A stretch of 64,000 nt of DNA. It comes from Ruegeria sp. ANG-R. Its GTDB lineage: Bacteria; Pseudomonadota; Alphaproteobacteria; Rhodobacterales; Rhodobacteraceae. The position numbers and the translations under genes were made by a program. Under the pieces are notes generated by a model that did not search any database, was not told where the DNA came from, and saw only the letters and a list, made by a program, of their open reading frames with translations. This document shows positions 28,131-36,552 of the stretch, piece by piece. How positions within the stretch are numbered: the stretch's first letter is position 1; each line of letters opens with the position of its first letter. Location: the NCBI RefSeq assembly GCF_000813985.1, contig NZ_JWLJ01000001.1, positions 360,453-424,452 on the forward strand, given 5' to 3'.

Positions 28131-29192
28131 ATGAGCCTGCAGTCCAAAGCCGCGCCGGTTCGGTTCGAGTCCGTCACAAAGATGTTCGGCAAGGACGTGG
28201 TCGCGGTCGACAACATCGACCTGCATGTCGAGGCCGGAAAGCTGGTCACGTTGCTGGGCCCTTCAGGCTGTGGCAAAACAACGACCCTGAGGATGATCGC
28301 AGGGCTCGAGATGGCAACCTCGGGCAAGATCACCATCGGGGACCGCGACGTAACCAAACTGCCCGCGACGGACCGTGACGTGTCGATGGTGTTCCAGTCC
28401 TACGCGCTGTTTCCCCATATGAGCGTGCTTGAGAATGTCATGTACGGCCTCACCTTTTCGGGCTTCGCCAAAGATGAGGCCCGCAGCCGCGCGCTGGACG
28501 GTTTGGAGCTGGTTGGTCTGAAGGGTTTTGACGGCCGTCTCCCGTCAGAACTGTCTGGCGGACAGCAGCAGCGCGTCGCCGTTGCGCGGGCTTTGGTGTT
28601 GGAGCCACAGGTGCTGCTATTTGACGAACCTCTGTCTAATCTCGACGCGAAACTGCGCCGTCAGGTCCGAGAAGATATCCGGGCCATCCAACAGGATCTT
28701 GGCCTGACGGTCGTCTATGTGACACATGATCAGGAAGAGGCTCTGGCGGTATCAGATGAAATTGTCGTGATGCGAAACGCAGCCATTGCTCAGATTGGCA
28801 CACCCCGTCAGCTATACGACGCCCCGAATGATCGCTTTGTTGCGGATTTTATTGGCGAGGCGAACCTGCTGGCCTGCCAGATCGTCGCCGTCGATGACGA
28901 TATGGCCACCATCGAGATTGAGGGCTATCGCCATACGTTGCTGTCCCGCGGCTTGCCCGAGGGCCCTGCGACCGTTGCCATCCGTCCCTCGCGCCTCGTG
29001 ATCGGGTCCGAGCAGGGAATTGCTGCCACCGTCGCTAAGGCCACCTATGTTGGCGTCCGCATGGAATACACTCTGACCGGAGCCTTCGGACAGGTCTTCG
29101 CAGTTCATGACAATGTGGACGCCCCGCTTGAACCCGGTACCGAACTGCGCATGGGCTTTGCCGATAAGGGGCCAGTCCTGTTGCCCGAATAG
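28131..29192 (+). CDS. ABC transporter ATP-binding protein with TOBE domain (AfuC/PotA type)
   Basis: 353 residues. Walker A GPSGCGKTT, Q-loop VFQSYALFPHM, signature LSGGQQQRV, Walker B LLLFDEPLSNLD and the switch His in YVTHDQEEAL are all present. The C-terminal 110 residues form the TOBE regulatory region (IRPSRLVIG). It starts 11 bases after the permease, with AGGAG just upstream, and energises that permease. Confidence 0.93.
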   Translation: MSLQSKAAPVRFESVTKMFGKDVVAVDNIDLHVEAGKLVTLLGPSGCGKTTTLRMIAGLEMATSGKITIGDRDVTKLPATDRDVSMVFQSYALFPHMSVLENVMYGLTFSGFAKDEARSRALDGLELVGLKGFDGRLPSELSGGQQQRVAVARALVLEPQVLLFDEPLSNLDAKLRRQVREDIRAIQQDLGLTVVYVTHDQEEALAVSDEIVVMRNAAIAQIGTPRQLYDAPNDRFVADFIGEANLLACQIVAVDDDMATIEIEGYRHTLLSRGLPEGPATVAIRPSRLVIGSEQGIAATVAKATYVGVRMEYTLTGAFGQVFAVHDNVDAPLEPGTELRMGFADKGPVLLPE

Positions 29193-29759
29193 ATGCCCAG
29201 GCTTCTGGTCATCACGCATCCCGAGGTTGCCATCGACCTGGAAGTCCCGGTTACGGACTGGACGCTTGATGAGACAGGTCGCCGCCGCGCCGCCGCGTTT
29301 GCCGCCGATGGAGCATTCGCCGGGGTCACTAAACTCTGGACCAGTACGGAACGAAAAGCGCGCGATACAGGTGAGATTCTGGCCGCATCTAGAAACCTGC
29401 CAGTACAACAACACGTGGCCCTGGGTGAAAATGACCGCAGTGCGACGGGCTTTCTACCGCGAGAGGAATTTGAAGCTGCCGCTGATGCGTTCTTTGCGCT
29501 TCCCAACACCAGCTTTCGTGGTTGGGAAACGGCGGTCGAAGCTCAGCGGCGTATCCACGAGGCGACCACTTGTATTATAAACAAACACGAGGGCAATGAT
29601 CTCGCCCTTGTCACTCATGGGGCCGTCGGAACGCTGCTTTGGTGCGCCTTGTCGGGGCAACCTATCGACCGGAAATACGACCAGCCCTCGCAAGGTCACT
29701 ATTGGCAGGCAGATCTGCTGACACTCAAACCGCTGACCGGTTGGCGTTCAATCGGTTAG
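29193..29759 (+). CDS. Histidine phosphatase family protein with altered RHG motif
   Basis: 188 residues; the ATG directly abuts the ATPase stop (TAGATG), so translation is coupled. The catalytic-core residues of the phosphoglycerate-mutase-like fold are visible: H9, R57, E79 and H142 (VTHG). The usual R-H-G triplet is T8-H9-P10, so the first Arg of the phosphate pocket is missing. Its place as the last gene of the transporter operon suggests it removes phosphate from the imported compound in the cytoplasm. The changed motif leaves its activity open. Confidence 0.82.
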   Translation: MPRLLVITHPEVAIDLEVPVTDWTLDETGRRRAAAFAADGAFAGVTKLWTSTERKARDTGEILAASRNLPVQQHVALGENDRSATGFLPREEFEAAADAFFALPNTSFRGWETAVEAQRRIHEATTCIINKHEGNDLALVTHGAVGTLLWCALSGQPIDRKYDQPSQGHYWQADLLTLKPLTGWRSIG

Positions 29760-29763
29760 TCGG

Positions 29764-30561
29764 TCAGGAATTCCATGCATTTTCTGCGATGTCTCGCAAA
29801 GCTTCAAACACATCGGGTGTTCCGGCGATCACCCGACCACCACTACGGATCATGGCATCGGAATCCTGATCCTCGATCCTGCCGCCAGCTTCTGCGATCA
29901 TCAATTGTCCGGCCAGACAATCCCAGGCGTTCATGTGCTCTTCGACATAACCCAGTAGCCGGCCCGCAGCGACGTATGCCAATGACAGCGCACCGCTGGC
30001 ATTTCGATGAAACATCGCCCTGTGCTCGATCAGGTCCGCAATGATCGGCACGACATGGTGCGCTTCGATCCGGTTCGAGTATCCAACGGCGACCGTTCCC
30101 TGTTGCAAAGCGATACCCGAGGCAACCTGCATCGGTGCGCCATTCAGCGTTGCCCCACCTCCCAGCGCCGCCACAAAGGTCTCATCGACATTTGGGTCGT
30201 GGATCACACCGATCTCTGTCTTTGCCCGTGCGACGCCTGCCAGTACGATTGTCCAGGCCGGAATGCCGTTGACGAAATTTGTGGTGCCGTCGATTGGGTC
30301 GATCACCCAGTCAAAACCACTCGTGCCAACCGTTTCGCCGTATTCTTCGCCAAACACGCCATCGTCGGGCCAGGTTTCGGCAATCTTCTGACGAATGAAG
30401 GTTTCGACATTCCGATCCGCCTCGCTGACCCAATCCTGCGCACCTTTCTGATCGACGATCAGAGCGCCCCGGTTTGCAAAGTATTTCGCTGCAATTACAC
30501 CAGCTTCCTTGCAAACCGAGACCGCGAAATCCCTGCGTTCAGAAAGATCATTCATGGCCAT
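29764..30561 (-). CDS. Inositol monophosphatase family protein
   Basis: 265 residues. The metal-site motifs are complete: FGEEYG near residue 70, DPIDGTTNFVNG near residue 88 and WDCLAGQLM near residue 214, typical of lithium-sensitive sugar or inositol phosphatases (Mg-dependent, cytoplasmic). It faces the histidine phosphatase gene with only 4 bases between the two stops, and follows the LacI-type regulator on the same strand after a 124-base gap. The substrate could be inositol phosphate, 3'-phosphoadenosine phosphate or another sugar phosphate; the sequence does not settle it. An alternative start at 30555 differs by two residues. Confidence 0.9.
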   Translation of the reverse strand: MAMNDLSERRDFAVSVCKEAGVIAAKYFANRGALIVDQKGAQDWVSEADRNVETFIRQKIAETWPDDGVFGEEYGETVGTSGFDWVIDPIDGTTNFVNGIPAWTIVLAGVARAKTEIGVIHDPNVDETFVAALGGGATLNGAPMQVASGIALQQGTVAVGYSNRIEAHHVVPIIADLIEHRAMFHRNASGALSLAYVAAGRLLGYVEEHMNAWDCLAGQLMIAEAGGRIEDQDSDAMIRSGGRVIAGTPDVFEALRDIAENAWNS

Positions 30562-30685
30562 TCCATTTCTTATCTATCGGTTGTTCGAAACTTTGATCCC
30601 TTAGGCTTGGAATGGCAAACGCCAAATTCAGATACAGGCTGCTGCGAAATGAGCCCTTCTGATTCAAGCCGGTCCATGGCTGCGT

Positions 30686-31777
30686 TCAGCGATCCTGAGG
30701 TAGGTCTTTGGTCTCGCGCAACGCTACAGGTCCCAGAGAGTCGCGCCACGTGATGGTCGCCGGCAGTTCCAGACTCTCGGCAGGCGTTTCACCGTATTCG
30801 CCGTTCCGCATCGCAACGAGCAACCTAGCCGCGTGCATTCCCATTTTTCTATGCGGAACATGGACGGTCGTCAGTCCCGGGGAAACAATCTGCGCGATCT
30901 CGATATCGTCGAAACCGGTGATCGAAATATCCTCTGGGACGCGTAAACCCAGTTCGCGTGCGCGGGATAACGCTCCTGCCGCCAGCACATCGTTGCCGCA
31001 TAAAACGGCAGTTGGCCTGTTGCGTGACTGAAACAGAGTCTGAAACGCATCTGCGCCATTCGAAATCGAATAGGGCGTTTCGATAATGGGCAAATCAGCG
31101 GGGTTCAGATCGTACTGGATCAAAGCGTCTATCACGCCTTGGCATCTTTCACGGGCGCGGTCATTTCCATCCTGCGGCGCGGAAATGACGGCTAGTTCGC
31201 GATGTCCCAGCTTTAGGATTTCTTCAGCCAGCATTCTCATGGCTTTGCGATTGTCGAATCCTATCGATGTTCTGGGTATCGAGTGGTCTATCGACCACGC
31301 TATCACGTGCGGAATGCCCTTGCTTTCCAACAGAGCATAGCTTTGTGGGGTTCGATCATGACCAATCAACAAAAGGGCGTCGGCGCCACGGGCGATCAGG
31401 GCGCGGATCTGTTTTTCCTCCAGTTGGGGGCTGTAGGACGAACTTGAGACAAGCAATGTAATGCCGTTCTGCTCAAGCTCTTCCTGAAACGCCTGAAGGC
31501 CACGTGCGAAGATGGCGTTCTCCATGGTCGGAATGATGGCACCAAACGTATCCGTTCGTTTAGCCGCAAGGGCGCGCGCACCGAAATTTGGCGCGTAGCC
31601 CAATAGGTTAACTGCTTCGAGAACTTGCTTTCGAGTGGCTTCGCTGACGCGTTCAGGGGCGTTCAGACATCGCGATACAGTTGCAGTTGAAACGCCTGCT
31701 CGTTGGGCGACGTCCTCCAGTGTCGGGGACGCGTTCGCGCGCCCGGATTGCTGTCTTCGAAGTTTTTCTTCGGGCAT
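30686..31777 (-). CDS. hpsR: LacI family regulator, probable HpsR of the DHPS locus
   Basis: 363 residues. The N-terminal helix-turn-helix is at about 17-42 (TLEDVAQRAGVSTATVSRCLN), followed by a periplasmic-binding-like effector domain (FGAIIPTMENAIFARGL, AVLCGNDVLAAGAL, ISITGFDDIEIA). It is divergent from the TRAP and hpsN genes, with two palindromic operators in the gap. As I recall, the characterised DHPS cluster of Cupriavidus pinatubonensis has a LacI-type regulator called HpsR; the symbol is given on that basis plus context. It should repress the pathway until DHPS or an intermediate binds (inference). Confidence 0.82.
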   Translation of the reverse strand: MPEEKLRRQQSGRANASPTLEDVAQRAGVSTATVSRCLNAPERVSEATRKQVLEAVNLLGYAPNFGARALAAKRTDTFGAIIPTMENAIFARGLQAFQEELEQNGITLLVSSSSYSPQLEEKQIRALIARGADALLLIGHDRTPQSYALLESKGIPHVIAWSIDHSIPRTSIGFDNRKAMRMLAEEILKLGHRELAVISAPQDGNDRARERCQGVIDALIQYDLNPADLPIIETPYSISNGADAFQTLFQSRNRPTAVLCGNDVLAAGALSRARELGLRVPEDISITGFDDIEIAQIVSPGLTTVHVPHRKMGMHAARLLVAMRNGEYGETPAESLELPATITWRDSLGPVALRETKDLPQDR

Positions 31778-31854
31778 TAGTCGGGTCCATTGATTCTGCG
31801 ATCAGCGCAGTCCGCAGTTTTCGAATTTCTAGCAAAGCGTTTAGAGAGGTACAA

Positions 31855-31870
31855 ATGTAAGCGCTTGCAT
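31855..31870. promoter_or_regulatory. LacI-type operator O1 (imperfect palindrome)
   Basis: ATGTAAGCGCTTGCAT, a 16-base palindrome with one mismatched pair and the central GC step typical of LacI-family sites. Its centre is 22 bases from that of the second site, about two helix turns, so two dimers could bind on one face. Confidence 0.8.
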
Positions 31871-31875
31871 GAAAT

Positions 31876-31893
31876 AATGTAAGCGCTTACATT
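31876..31893. promoter_or_regulatory. LacI-type operator O2 (perfect 18-bp palindrome)
   Basis: AATGTAAGCGCTTACATT is a perfect palindrome lying 29 bases before the first gene of the DHPS operon. It almost certainly overlaps that operon's promoter or first transcribed bases, so binding of the adjacent LacI protein would block it. Confidence 0.85.
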
Positions 31894-31921
31894 TACGGCG
31901 AATCGACGAAAAGGGGAAGGC

Positions 31922-32101
31922 ATGTACCTGATTATCGCAGTGGTTCTGTTTGCAATCTTCGTCGTCAACGTGGTTCTGGGGGCGCTTTCGGGTTCTCCCT
32001 TCCTTGGTGACATCGGAGAGATGCTGATGCTGTTCGCCGCATCCATCGCCTTCGTTGTGGCTGTTCTTCGCCGTGAGGAGGCGGCGAAGGATTCTGAATA
32101 A
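31922..32101 (+). CDS. 59-residue two-helix membrane protein preceding the TRAP transporter
   Basis: Short gene with GGGGAAGG four bases upstream of the ATG. The product starts MYLIIAVVLFAIFVVNVVLG and has two hydrophobic segments (about 2-22 and 30-50) joined by a short loop (SGSPFLGDIGE), with a charged tail (RREEAAKDSE). It is the first gene after the LacI operators and ends 32 bases before the TRAP binding-protein gene, so it is co-regulated with DHPS uptake. Role unknown; it may assist the TRAP membrane subunits (inference from position and topology). Confidence 0.72.
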   Translation: MYLIIAVVLFAIFVVNVVLGALSGSPFLGDIGEMLMLFAASIAFVVAVLRREEAAKDSE

Positions 32102-32133
32102 CCAAAAAAATCGTGACGTGTAGGGAGGAAAAC

Positions 32134-33279
32134 ATGGATCGTGACAGACATGGACTGGCTTCGGAGGAACGACGTAATTTTCTGAAGTTGGCCAGTACCG
32201 GCAGCTTTACTGCGGCTGTCGTCGCTGGCGCTGGTGGACTGCTTTGGTCAAGCGAAGCCGCAGCGCAAACCGCAAAAGAAGAAAAAGAACGCGAAGCGGC
32301 AGCTGACCACATAATGACGCTCGCCACCGCATATGTGCTTGGTGCGTCGCGCAGCTATCCAATCATGCAGCTTGATCTGAAAGAGAACATTCAGAATGCG
32401 ACCAACGGTAAGGTTTACGTGAAACTTGCACCGGGTGGTCAGCTTGGGGCGGGAGGAGCGTTGGCGCAGGCGGTGCAGACCGGCACCATCCAGTGTGCGC
32501 AGCACTCGCTGTCAAATTTCGCACCTTATGCAAGCGCGGTCGATCTGATCAACATGCCGTACTTCTGCGGTTCGAACCAGCGCTTTACGAACCTTGTTGG
32601 CTCGGATGCCTGGAAAACGGAGGTGCACCCCAAGATCGAGGCATCTGGCTTCAAGGCTCTGTTCTATGTCGTCATCGACCCGCGTGTTGTCGCGGTGCGT
32701 AAGGGCGGTAACAAAGTCATCACACCCGGCGATCTGGACGGTGTGAAGTTCCGCGTTCCGGGCTCGAAGATGTTGCAGCAGTATTACCGCATGGTTGGCG
32801 CAAACCCGACGCCTGTTGCGTGGGGCGAGACGCCCTCGGCCATCAAACAGGGTGTCGCGGATGCGCTTGATCCATCGGTCGGTGCGTTGTTTGTCTTTGG
32901 CTTCAAAGACATTCTGAGCCATGTGACCTTCACTCAGGCAGTACCCGACAGTCAGGTCTATTCGATGAATCTGGAGTGGTTCAATTCATTACCCTCTGAC
33001 GTGCAGGAAGGTATCGAATGGGCCGGTGAAATGACGACTGACCAGAACCTGGCCAAGGTCCCGTCGGCGCGGACATACGCGATGGCAGAGCTGGCCAAAG
33101 CGGGCGTTGAATTCCACAGCCTGAGCGATGACCAACTTGGCGAATGGCAGGCGGCCGGTGGCTACCAACTGCCCGACTGGGATGAGTTCAAGGTCGAACT
33201 CGCCGGCTCGATGGACAACTTCGCGAAACTCGAAGAGGCCGCCGGCACCATGGGCCGCCACTACGTCCACGACGCGTAA
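32134..33279 (+). CDS. dctP: TRAP transporter substrate-binding protein, Tat-exported (DHPS uptake)
   Basis: 381 residues from the ATG at 32134, preceded by GGGAGGAA; the frame opens 7 codons earlier at a GTG with no ribosome site. The N-terminus carries a twin-arginine signal (ERRNFLKLASTG, then a hydrophobic stretch to AAAQ), so the protein is probably exported folded. The mature part is DctP-like (GQLGAGGALAQAVQTG, KFRVPGSKM, WGETPSAIKQGVADALD). Context with hpsN and suyAB makes DHPS the likely ligand, equal to the HpsK part of the HpsKLM system I recall in Ruegeria pomeroyi. Confidence 0.9.
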   Translation: MDRDRHGLASEERRNFLKLASTGSFTAAVVAGAGGLLWSSEAAAQTAKEEKEREAAADHIMTLATAYVLGASRSYPIMQLDLKENIQNATNGKVYVKLAPGGQLGAGGALAQAVQTGTIQCAQHSLSNFAPYASAVDLINMPYFCGSNQRFTNLVGSDAWKTEVHPKIEASGFKALFYVVIDPRVVAVRKGGNKVITPGDLDGVKFRVPGSKMLQQYYRMVGANPTPVAWGETPSAIKQGVADALDPSVGALFVFGFKDILSHVTFTQAVPDSQVYSMNLEWFNSLPSDVQEGIEWAGEMTTDQNLAKVPSARTYAMAELAKAGVEFHSLSDDQLGEWQAAGGYQLPDWDEFKVELAGSMDNFAKLEEAAGTMGRHYVHDA

Positions 33280-33289
33280 GCCATTGGCG

Positions 33290-33316
33290 TTGGGCGGCAC
33301 GGGAAACGCCGCCCAA
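33290..33316 (+). promoter_or_regulatory. Stem-loop between dctP and dctQ
   Basis: Perfect 9-base arms TTGGGCGGC and GCCGCCCAA with a 9-base loop, 11 bases after the dctP stop. No U tract follows. As with the phnD-phnC hairpin, it probably raises the ratio of binding protein to membrane subunits by stabilising the 5' message or slowing readthrough. Confidence 0.7.
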
Positions 33317-33380
33317 ACATCCCAAATTTGGAAATCGGACCGCCGGGCGCATCAATGCCTCCGGCCAACGGGAGAGTTAC

Positions 33381-33896
33381 ATGTCGCGGATTGTTCGACT
33401 TCTCGACCAGAACGCAGAGCGATGGCTTCTGCTGGTGTTCTACACGATGCTGGTTGCGACAATGTTCATCGAGGTGATGCGCCGCGAAGTGCTTGCCTAT
33501 TCCTCGATCTGGGGCGAGGAAATTGTTCGATACTCATTCATCTACCTGGCATGGATCGGTGCCGCCGCGGCCGTGCGTGAACGCGGCCATATCCGCATCG
33601 ATGTCGTCATGCAGTATATCGGCTGGCGCGCGAAGGCGGTGCTCTACATCTTTGGCGACATCGTCATGTTTGTCGTGGCGATTGTGGCCTTCTACTGGTC
33701 GCTGGAGACGGTGCTGGTGTCCGGCAAGTTCGGATCGGTGACCCATGGGCTGCGGATCAGTCAAGTCTGGTTCCTGTCTGCTGTCCCCATCGGTTTTGGA
33801 TTGGTCATCGTGAGACTGATCCAGTCTTTCCTGCGTGATATCAACGATCTTCGTAACGGGCGCCCCGTCTACGAAGGCGACAAGCTGTTCGATTGA
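33381..33896 (+). CDS. dctQ: TRAP transporter small membrane subunit
   Basis: 171 residues with four hydrophobic segments and the DctQ pattern (RREVLAYSSIWGEEIVRYSF, then GAAAAVRERGHIRID). The start has GGGAGAG upstream. It ends 10 bases before the large subunit and completes the DHPS TRAP system with dctP and dctM. Confidence 0.9.
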   Translation: MSRIVRLLDQNAERWLLLVFYTMLVATMFIEVMRREVLAYSSIWGEEIVRYSFIYLAWIGAAAAVRERGHIRIDVVMQYIGWRAKAVLYIFGDIVMFVVAIVAFYWSLETVLVSGKFGSVTHGLRISQVWFLSAVPIGFGLVIVRLIQSFLRDINDLRNGRPVYEGDKLFD

Positions 33897-33906
33897 GGAG
33901 GCACCG

Positions 33907-35235
33907 ATGCTCTGGAACCAACTCAATCAAACCGTCGAACTCGGCTGGGATTTCTACGGTCCTGTAATCATATTCGTTGTCCTCGTGGCTTTGGCTGTGC
34001 CTGTCTGGGCCGCGATCGGGGCGTCAGCCATTGCGATGCTCTTGCTGTCAGGGGCGCTGCCGTTGTCTCTGGTCGGCGAAAGCTTGTTTCACGGCATCGA
34101 CCACTTTGCCCTAACCGCTGTTCCTTTGTTCATCCTGACGGGGGACGTGTTGGTGCGCACGGGGCTCAGCCGAAAGTTCCTTGACGTAGCCGAAGCGTTG
34201 ACTCAGTTCGCCAAGGGAGGCTTCGGTTCAGCAACCGTCCTTGTGTGCGGTATGTTTGCCGCCATTTCTGGCTCGGACGCGGCGGGTGCTGCGGCGGTGG
34301 GCCGGATGACGATCAACCGGCTAGTGGAGTCTGGCTATCCGCGCCCCTATGCCTGCGCTTTGGTAGCTGCGGGGGCCTGTACCGGCATCCTCATACCGCC
34401 TTCGATCGCTTACATCATCATCGGTCTCGTTCTGGGAATATCCGCATCGACCTTGTTCCTCGCAGCGGTCATTCCCGGCGTTGCCATTCTTCTTTCGATC
34501 CTTGCCACCAACATCATCATGAACCGGCTCTATGGCTGGGAAGGTGGTGGCAATATCAGCATGGGCGAGTATTTTTCGCGGTTGGGGACGGCCCTCAAAT
34601 CCGGCTGGTACGCGTTCATTGTGCCGGGGATTATCTTCTATGGCATCTTCTCAGGTCGCTTGACCCCAACCGAAGCCGGGGCAACCGCCGTTGTTGTCAC
34701 AATCATCATGGGGTTCATTCTCGGCACTCTGAAACTGAGCGATTTCCCGTCGATGCTGGTCAGTTCGGCCAAGGTGAACGGGGTGATCCTGCCAATTATC
34801 GCCTTCTCGCTACCATTAGCGCAGGCATTGGCCATACTGGGTGTACCGCAAGGGTTTGTCGCTGCGGCCACGTCGGTCAGCGAAGAGCCATGGGTTCTGA
34901 TACTCATGATGATCCTGATCCTGATCGCATCGGGATGCGTGATGGAGACGACGCCAAACATTGTGATCTTGGCACCGATCCTCAAACCGTTGGCTGACAA
35001 TATCGGCATGAACGAGATTCAGTTCTGCATCATGATGATCACCGCGCTGGGTGTTGGCTTTATCACGCCGCCGCTTGGGCTGAACTTGTTTGTCGTGTCC
35101 GGGCTAACAGGCGAATCCATCCTGAAAATTGCCTACCGCGCCATACCCTTCGTGCTGTTCATGCTGATCGTGACGCTGTTCATCGCGTACCTGCCGACGA
35201 TTTCAACCGTCTTTCTTCCTGACATTTACAAGTAG
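33907..35235 (+). CDS. dctM: TRAP transporter large membrane subunit
   Basis: 442 residues from the ATG at 33907 (TGAGGAGG upstream); the open frame starts earlier inside dctQ, without support. About a dozen hydrophobic segments, with DctM hallmarks such as LFVAAVIPG-like and SDAAGAAAVGRMTI loops, and FITPPLGLNLFV near the C-terminus. It is the sodium-driven channel for uptake across the inner membrane. It is followed 9 bases later by hpsN. Confidence 0.92.
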   Translation: MLWNQLNQTVELGWDFYGPVIIFVVLVALAVPVWAAIGASAIAMLLLSGALPLSLVGESLFHGIDHFALTAVPLFILTGDVLVRTGLSRKFLDVAEALTQFAKGGFGSATVLVCGMFAAISGSDAAGAAAVGRMTINRLVESGYPRPYACALVAAGACTGILIPPSIAYIIIGLVLGISASTLFLAAVIPGVAILLSILATNIIMNRLYGWEGGGNISMGEYFSRLGTALKSGWYAFIVPGIIFYGIFSGRLTPTEAGATAVVVTIIMGFILGTLKLSDFPSMLVSSAKVNGVILPIIAFSLPLAQALAILGVPQGFVAAATSVSEEPWVLILMMILILIASGCVMETTPNIVILAPILKPLADNIGMNEIQFCIMMITALGVGFITPPLGLNLFVVSGLTGESILKIAYRAIPFVLFMLIVTLFIAYLPTISTVFLPDIYK

Positions 35236-35244
35236 GACTGAAAC

Positions 35245-36552
35245 ATGCCGAGAGAATACCTCAAGAAAGCAACGCTCACATCAAAAAGCGATGCCTCGGA
35301 AACCAAGAAAATTGTTCGGGAAATCCTCGATGATATCGAAGCGGGCGGGGATGCCAAAGCGTTGGAATATGCCGCAAAGTTCGATCAGTATGATGGCGAA
35401 ATCATCCTGTCCCCGGAAGCGATTGAGGCTGCTGCGGCATTGGTGCCTGATAAGCTTCGGCGCGATATTCAGTTTGCGCATGATAATGTCAGGCGCTTTG
35501 CCCAAGCACAGTTGAGCACAGTCGCCGATTTCGAGATCGAAGTTGTCCCGGGCCTGATCGCCGGTCAAAAGGCGATCCCTGTTTCCGGGGCAGGGTGCTA
35601 TGTACCCGGCGGGCGTTACAGCCACATCGCCAGCGCGATCATGACCGTCACGACGGCCAAGGTCGCTGGCTGTAAGAACATCGTTGCTTGCTCTCCGCCA
35701 CGACCAGGTGTTGGCGTCGCGCCGGCGATCATCTATGCCGCGCATGTCTGTGGTGCAGACAAAATCCTTGCCATGGGCGGTGTGCAGGGAGTTGCGGCCA
35801 TGACATTTGGGCTGTTCGGGCTGCCCAAGGCCAACATTCTTGTTGGCCCCGGCAATCAGTTCGTGGCCGAGGCCAAACGGATGCTATTCGGCCGTGTCGG
35901 CATCGACATGATTGCGGGTCCGACCGACAGTTTGATCCTTGCCGACGCAAGCGCCGATCCGATGATCGTTGCGACCGACCTGGTGGGGCAGGCCGAGCAT
36001 GGATACAATTCACCTGTCTGGTTGGTGACGGATGATCGCCCGCTGGCAGAAGAGGTGATGCGCCTTGTTCCGCTGCTGATTGACGATCTGCCCGAGGTCA
36101 ATCGTGACAACGCCACCGCCGCCTGGCGCGACTATGCCGAGGTGATCCTGTGTGCTGATCGCGAGGAAATGGCAGCCTGTTCCGACGATTATGCGCCAGA
36201 ACACCTGACCGTGCAGGCCGACGATCTGGAATGGTGGCTGGACCGGCTGTCGTGCTACGGGTCCTTGTTTCTGGGTGAGGAAACCACCGTGGCCTTCGGC
36301 GACAAGGCCTCGGGGACGAACCATGTGCTGCCAACGTCGGGTGCCGCCAGCTATACCGGTGGTCTGAGCGTACACAAATACATGAAAATCGTAACCTGGC
36401 AGCGCGCCACGCGGGAGGGGGCGAAACCGGTTGCCGAGGCGACTGCACGTATCGCCCGGCTGGAAGGCATGGAAGGACATGCGCGCACCGCCGACATCCG
36501 GCTCCAGAAGTATTTCCCCGGCGAAAACTTCGATCTGTCTGCCGATGGCTGA
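35245..36552 (+). CDS. hpsN: Sulfopropanediol 3-dehydrogenase HpsN (HisD-like)
   Basis: 435 residues, a histidinol-dehydrogenase-family enzyme. Zinc-ligand positions are conserved: Q249 and H252 (VGQAEHG), D353 (FGDKASGTNHVLPT) and H412; the catalytic pair E319-H320 is in DYAPEHL. By family, HpsN oxidises (R)-DHPS in two NAD-dependent steps to (R)-sulfolactate in the cytoplasm. Not HisD itself: it is in an operon with a TRAP transporter, two other dehydrogenases and sulfolactate sulfo-lyase, and no other his genes are nearby. It overlaps the next gene by 8 bases. Confidence 0.92.
   Translation: MPREYLKKATLTSKSDASETKKIVREILDDIEAGGDAKALEYAAKFDQYDGEIILSPEAIEAAAALVPDKLRRDIQFAHDNVRRFAQAQLSTVADFEIEVVPGLIAGQKAIPVSGAGCYVPGGRYSHIASAIMTVTTAKVAGCKNIVACSPPRPGVGVAPAIIYAAHVCGADKILAMGGVQGVAAMTFGLFGLPKANILVGPGNQFVAEAKRMLFGRVGIDMIAGPTDSLILADASADPMIVATDLVGQAEHGYNSPVWLVTDDRPLAEEVMRLVPLLIDDLPEVNRDNATAAWRDYAEVILCADREEMAACSDDYAPEHLTVQADDLEWWLDRLSCYGSLFLGEETTVAFGDKASGTNHVLPTSGAASYTGGLSVHKYMKIVTWQRATREGAKPVAEATARIARLEGMEGHARTADIRLQKYFPGENFDLSADG

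Noticed and set aside
35245..36552. Histidinol dehydrogenase HisD of histidine synthesis
   Set aside because: Neighbours are TRAP transporter and sulfolactate lyase genes; no other his genes. Family motifs are shared, but context points to HpsN.
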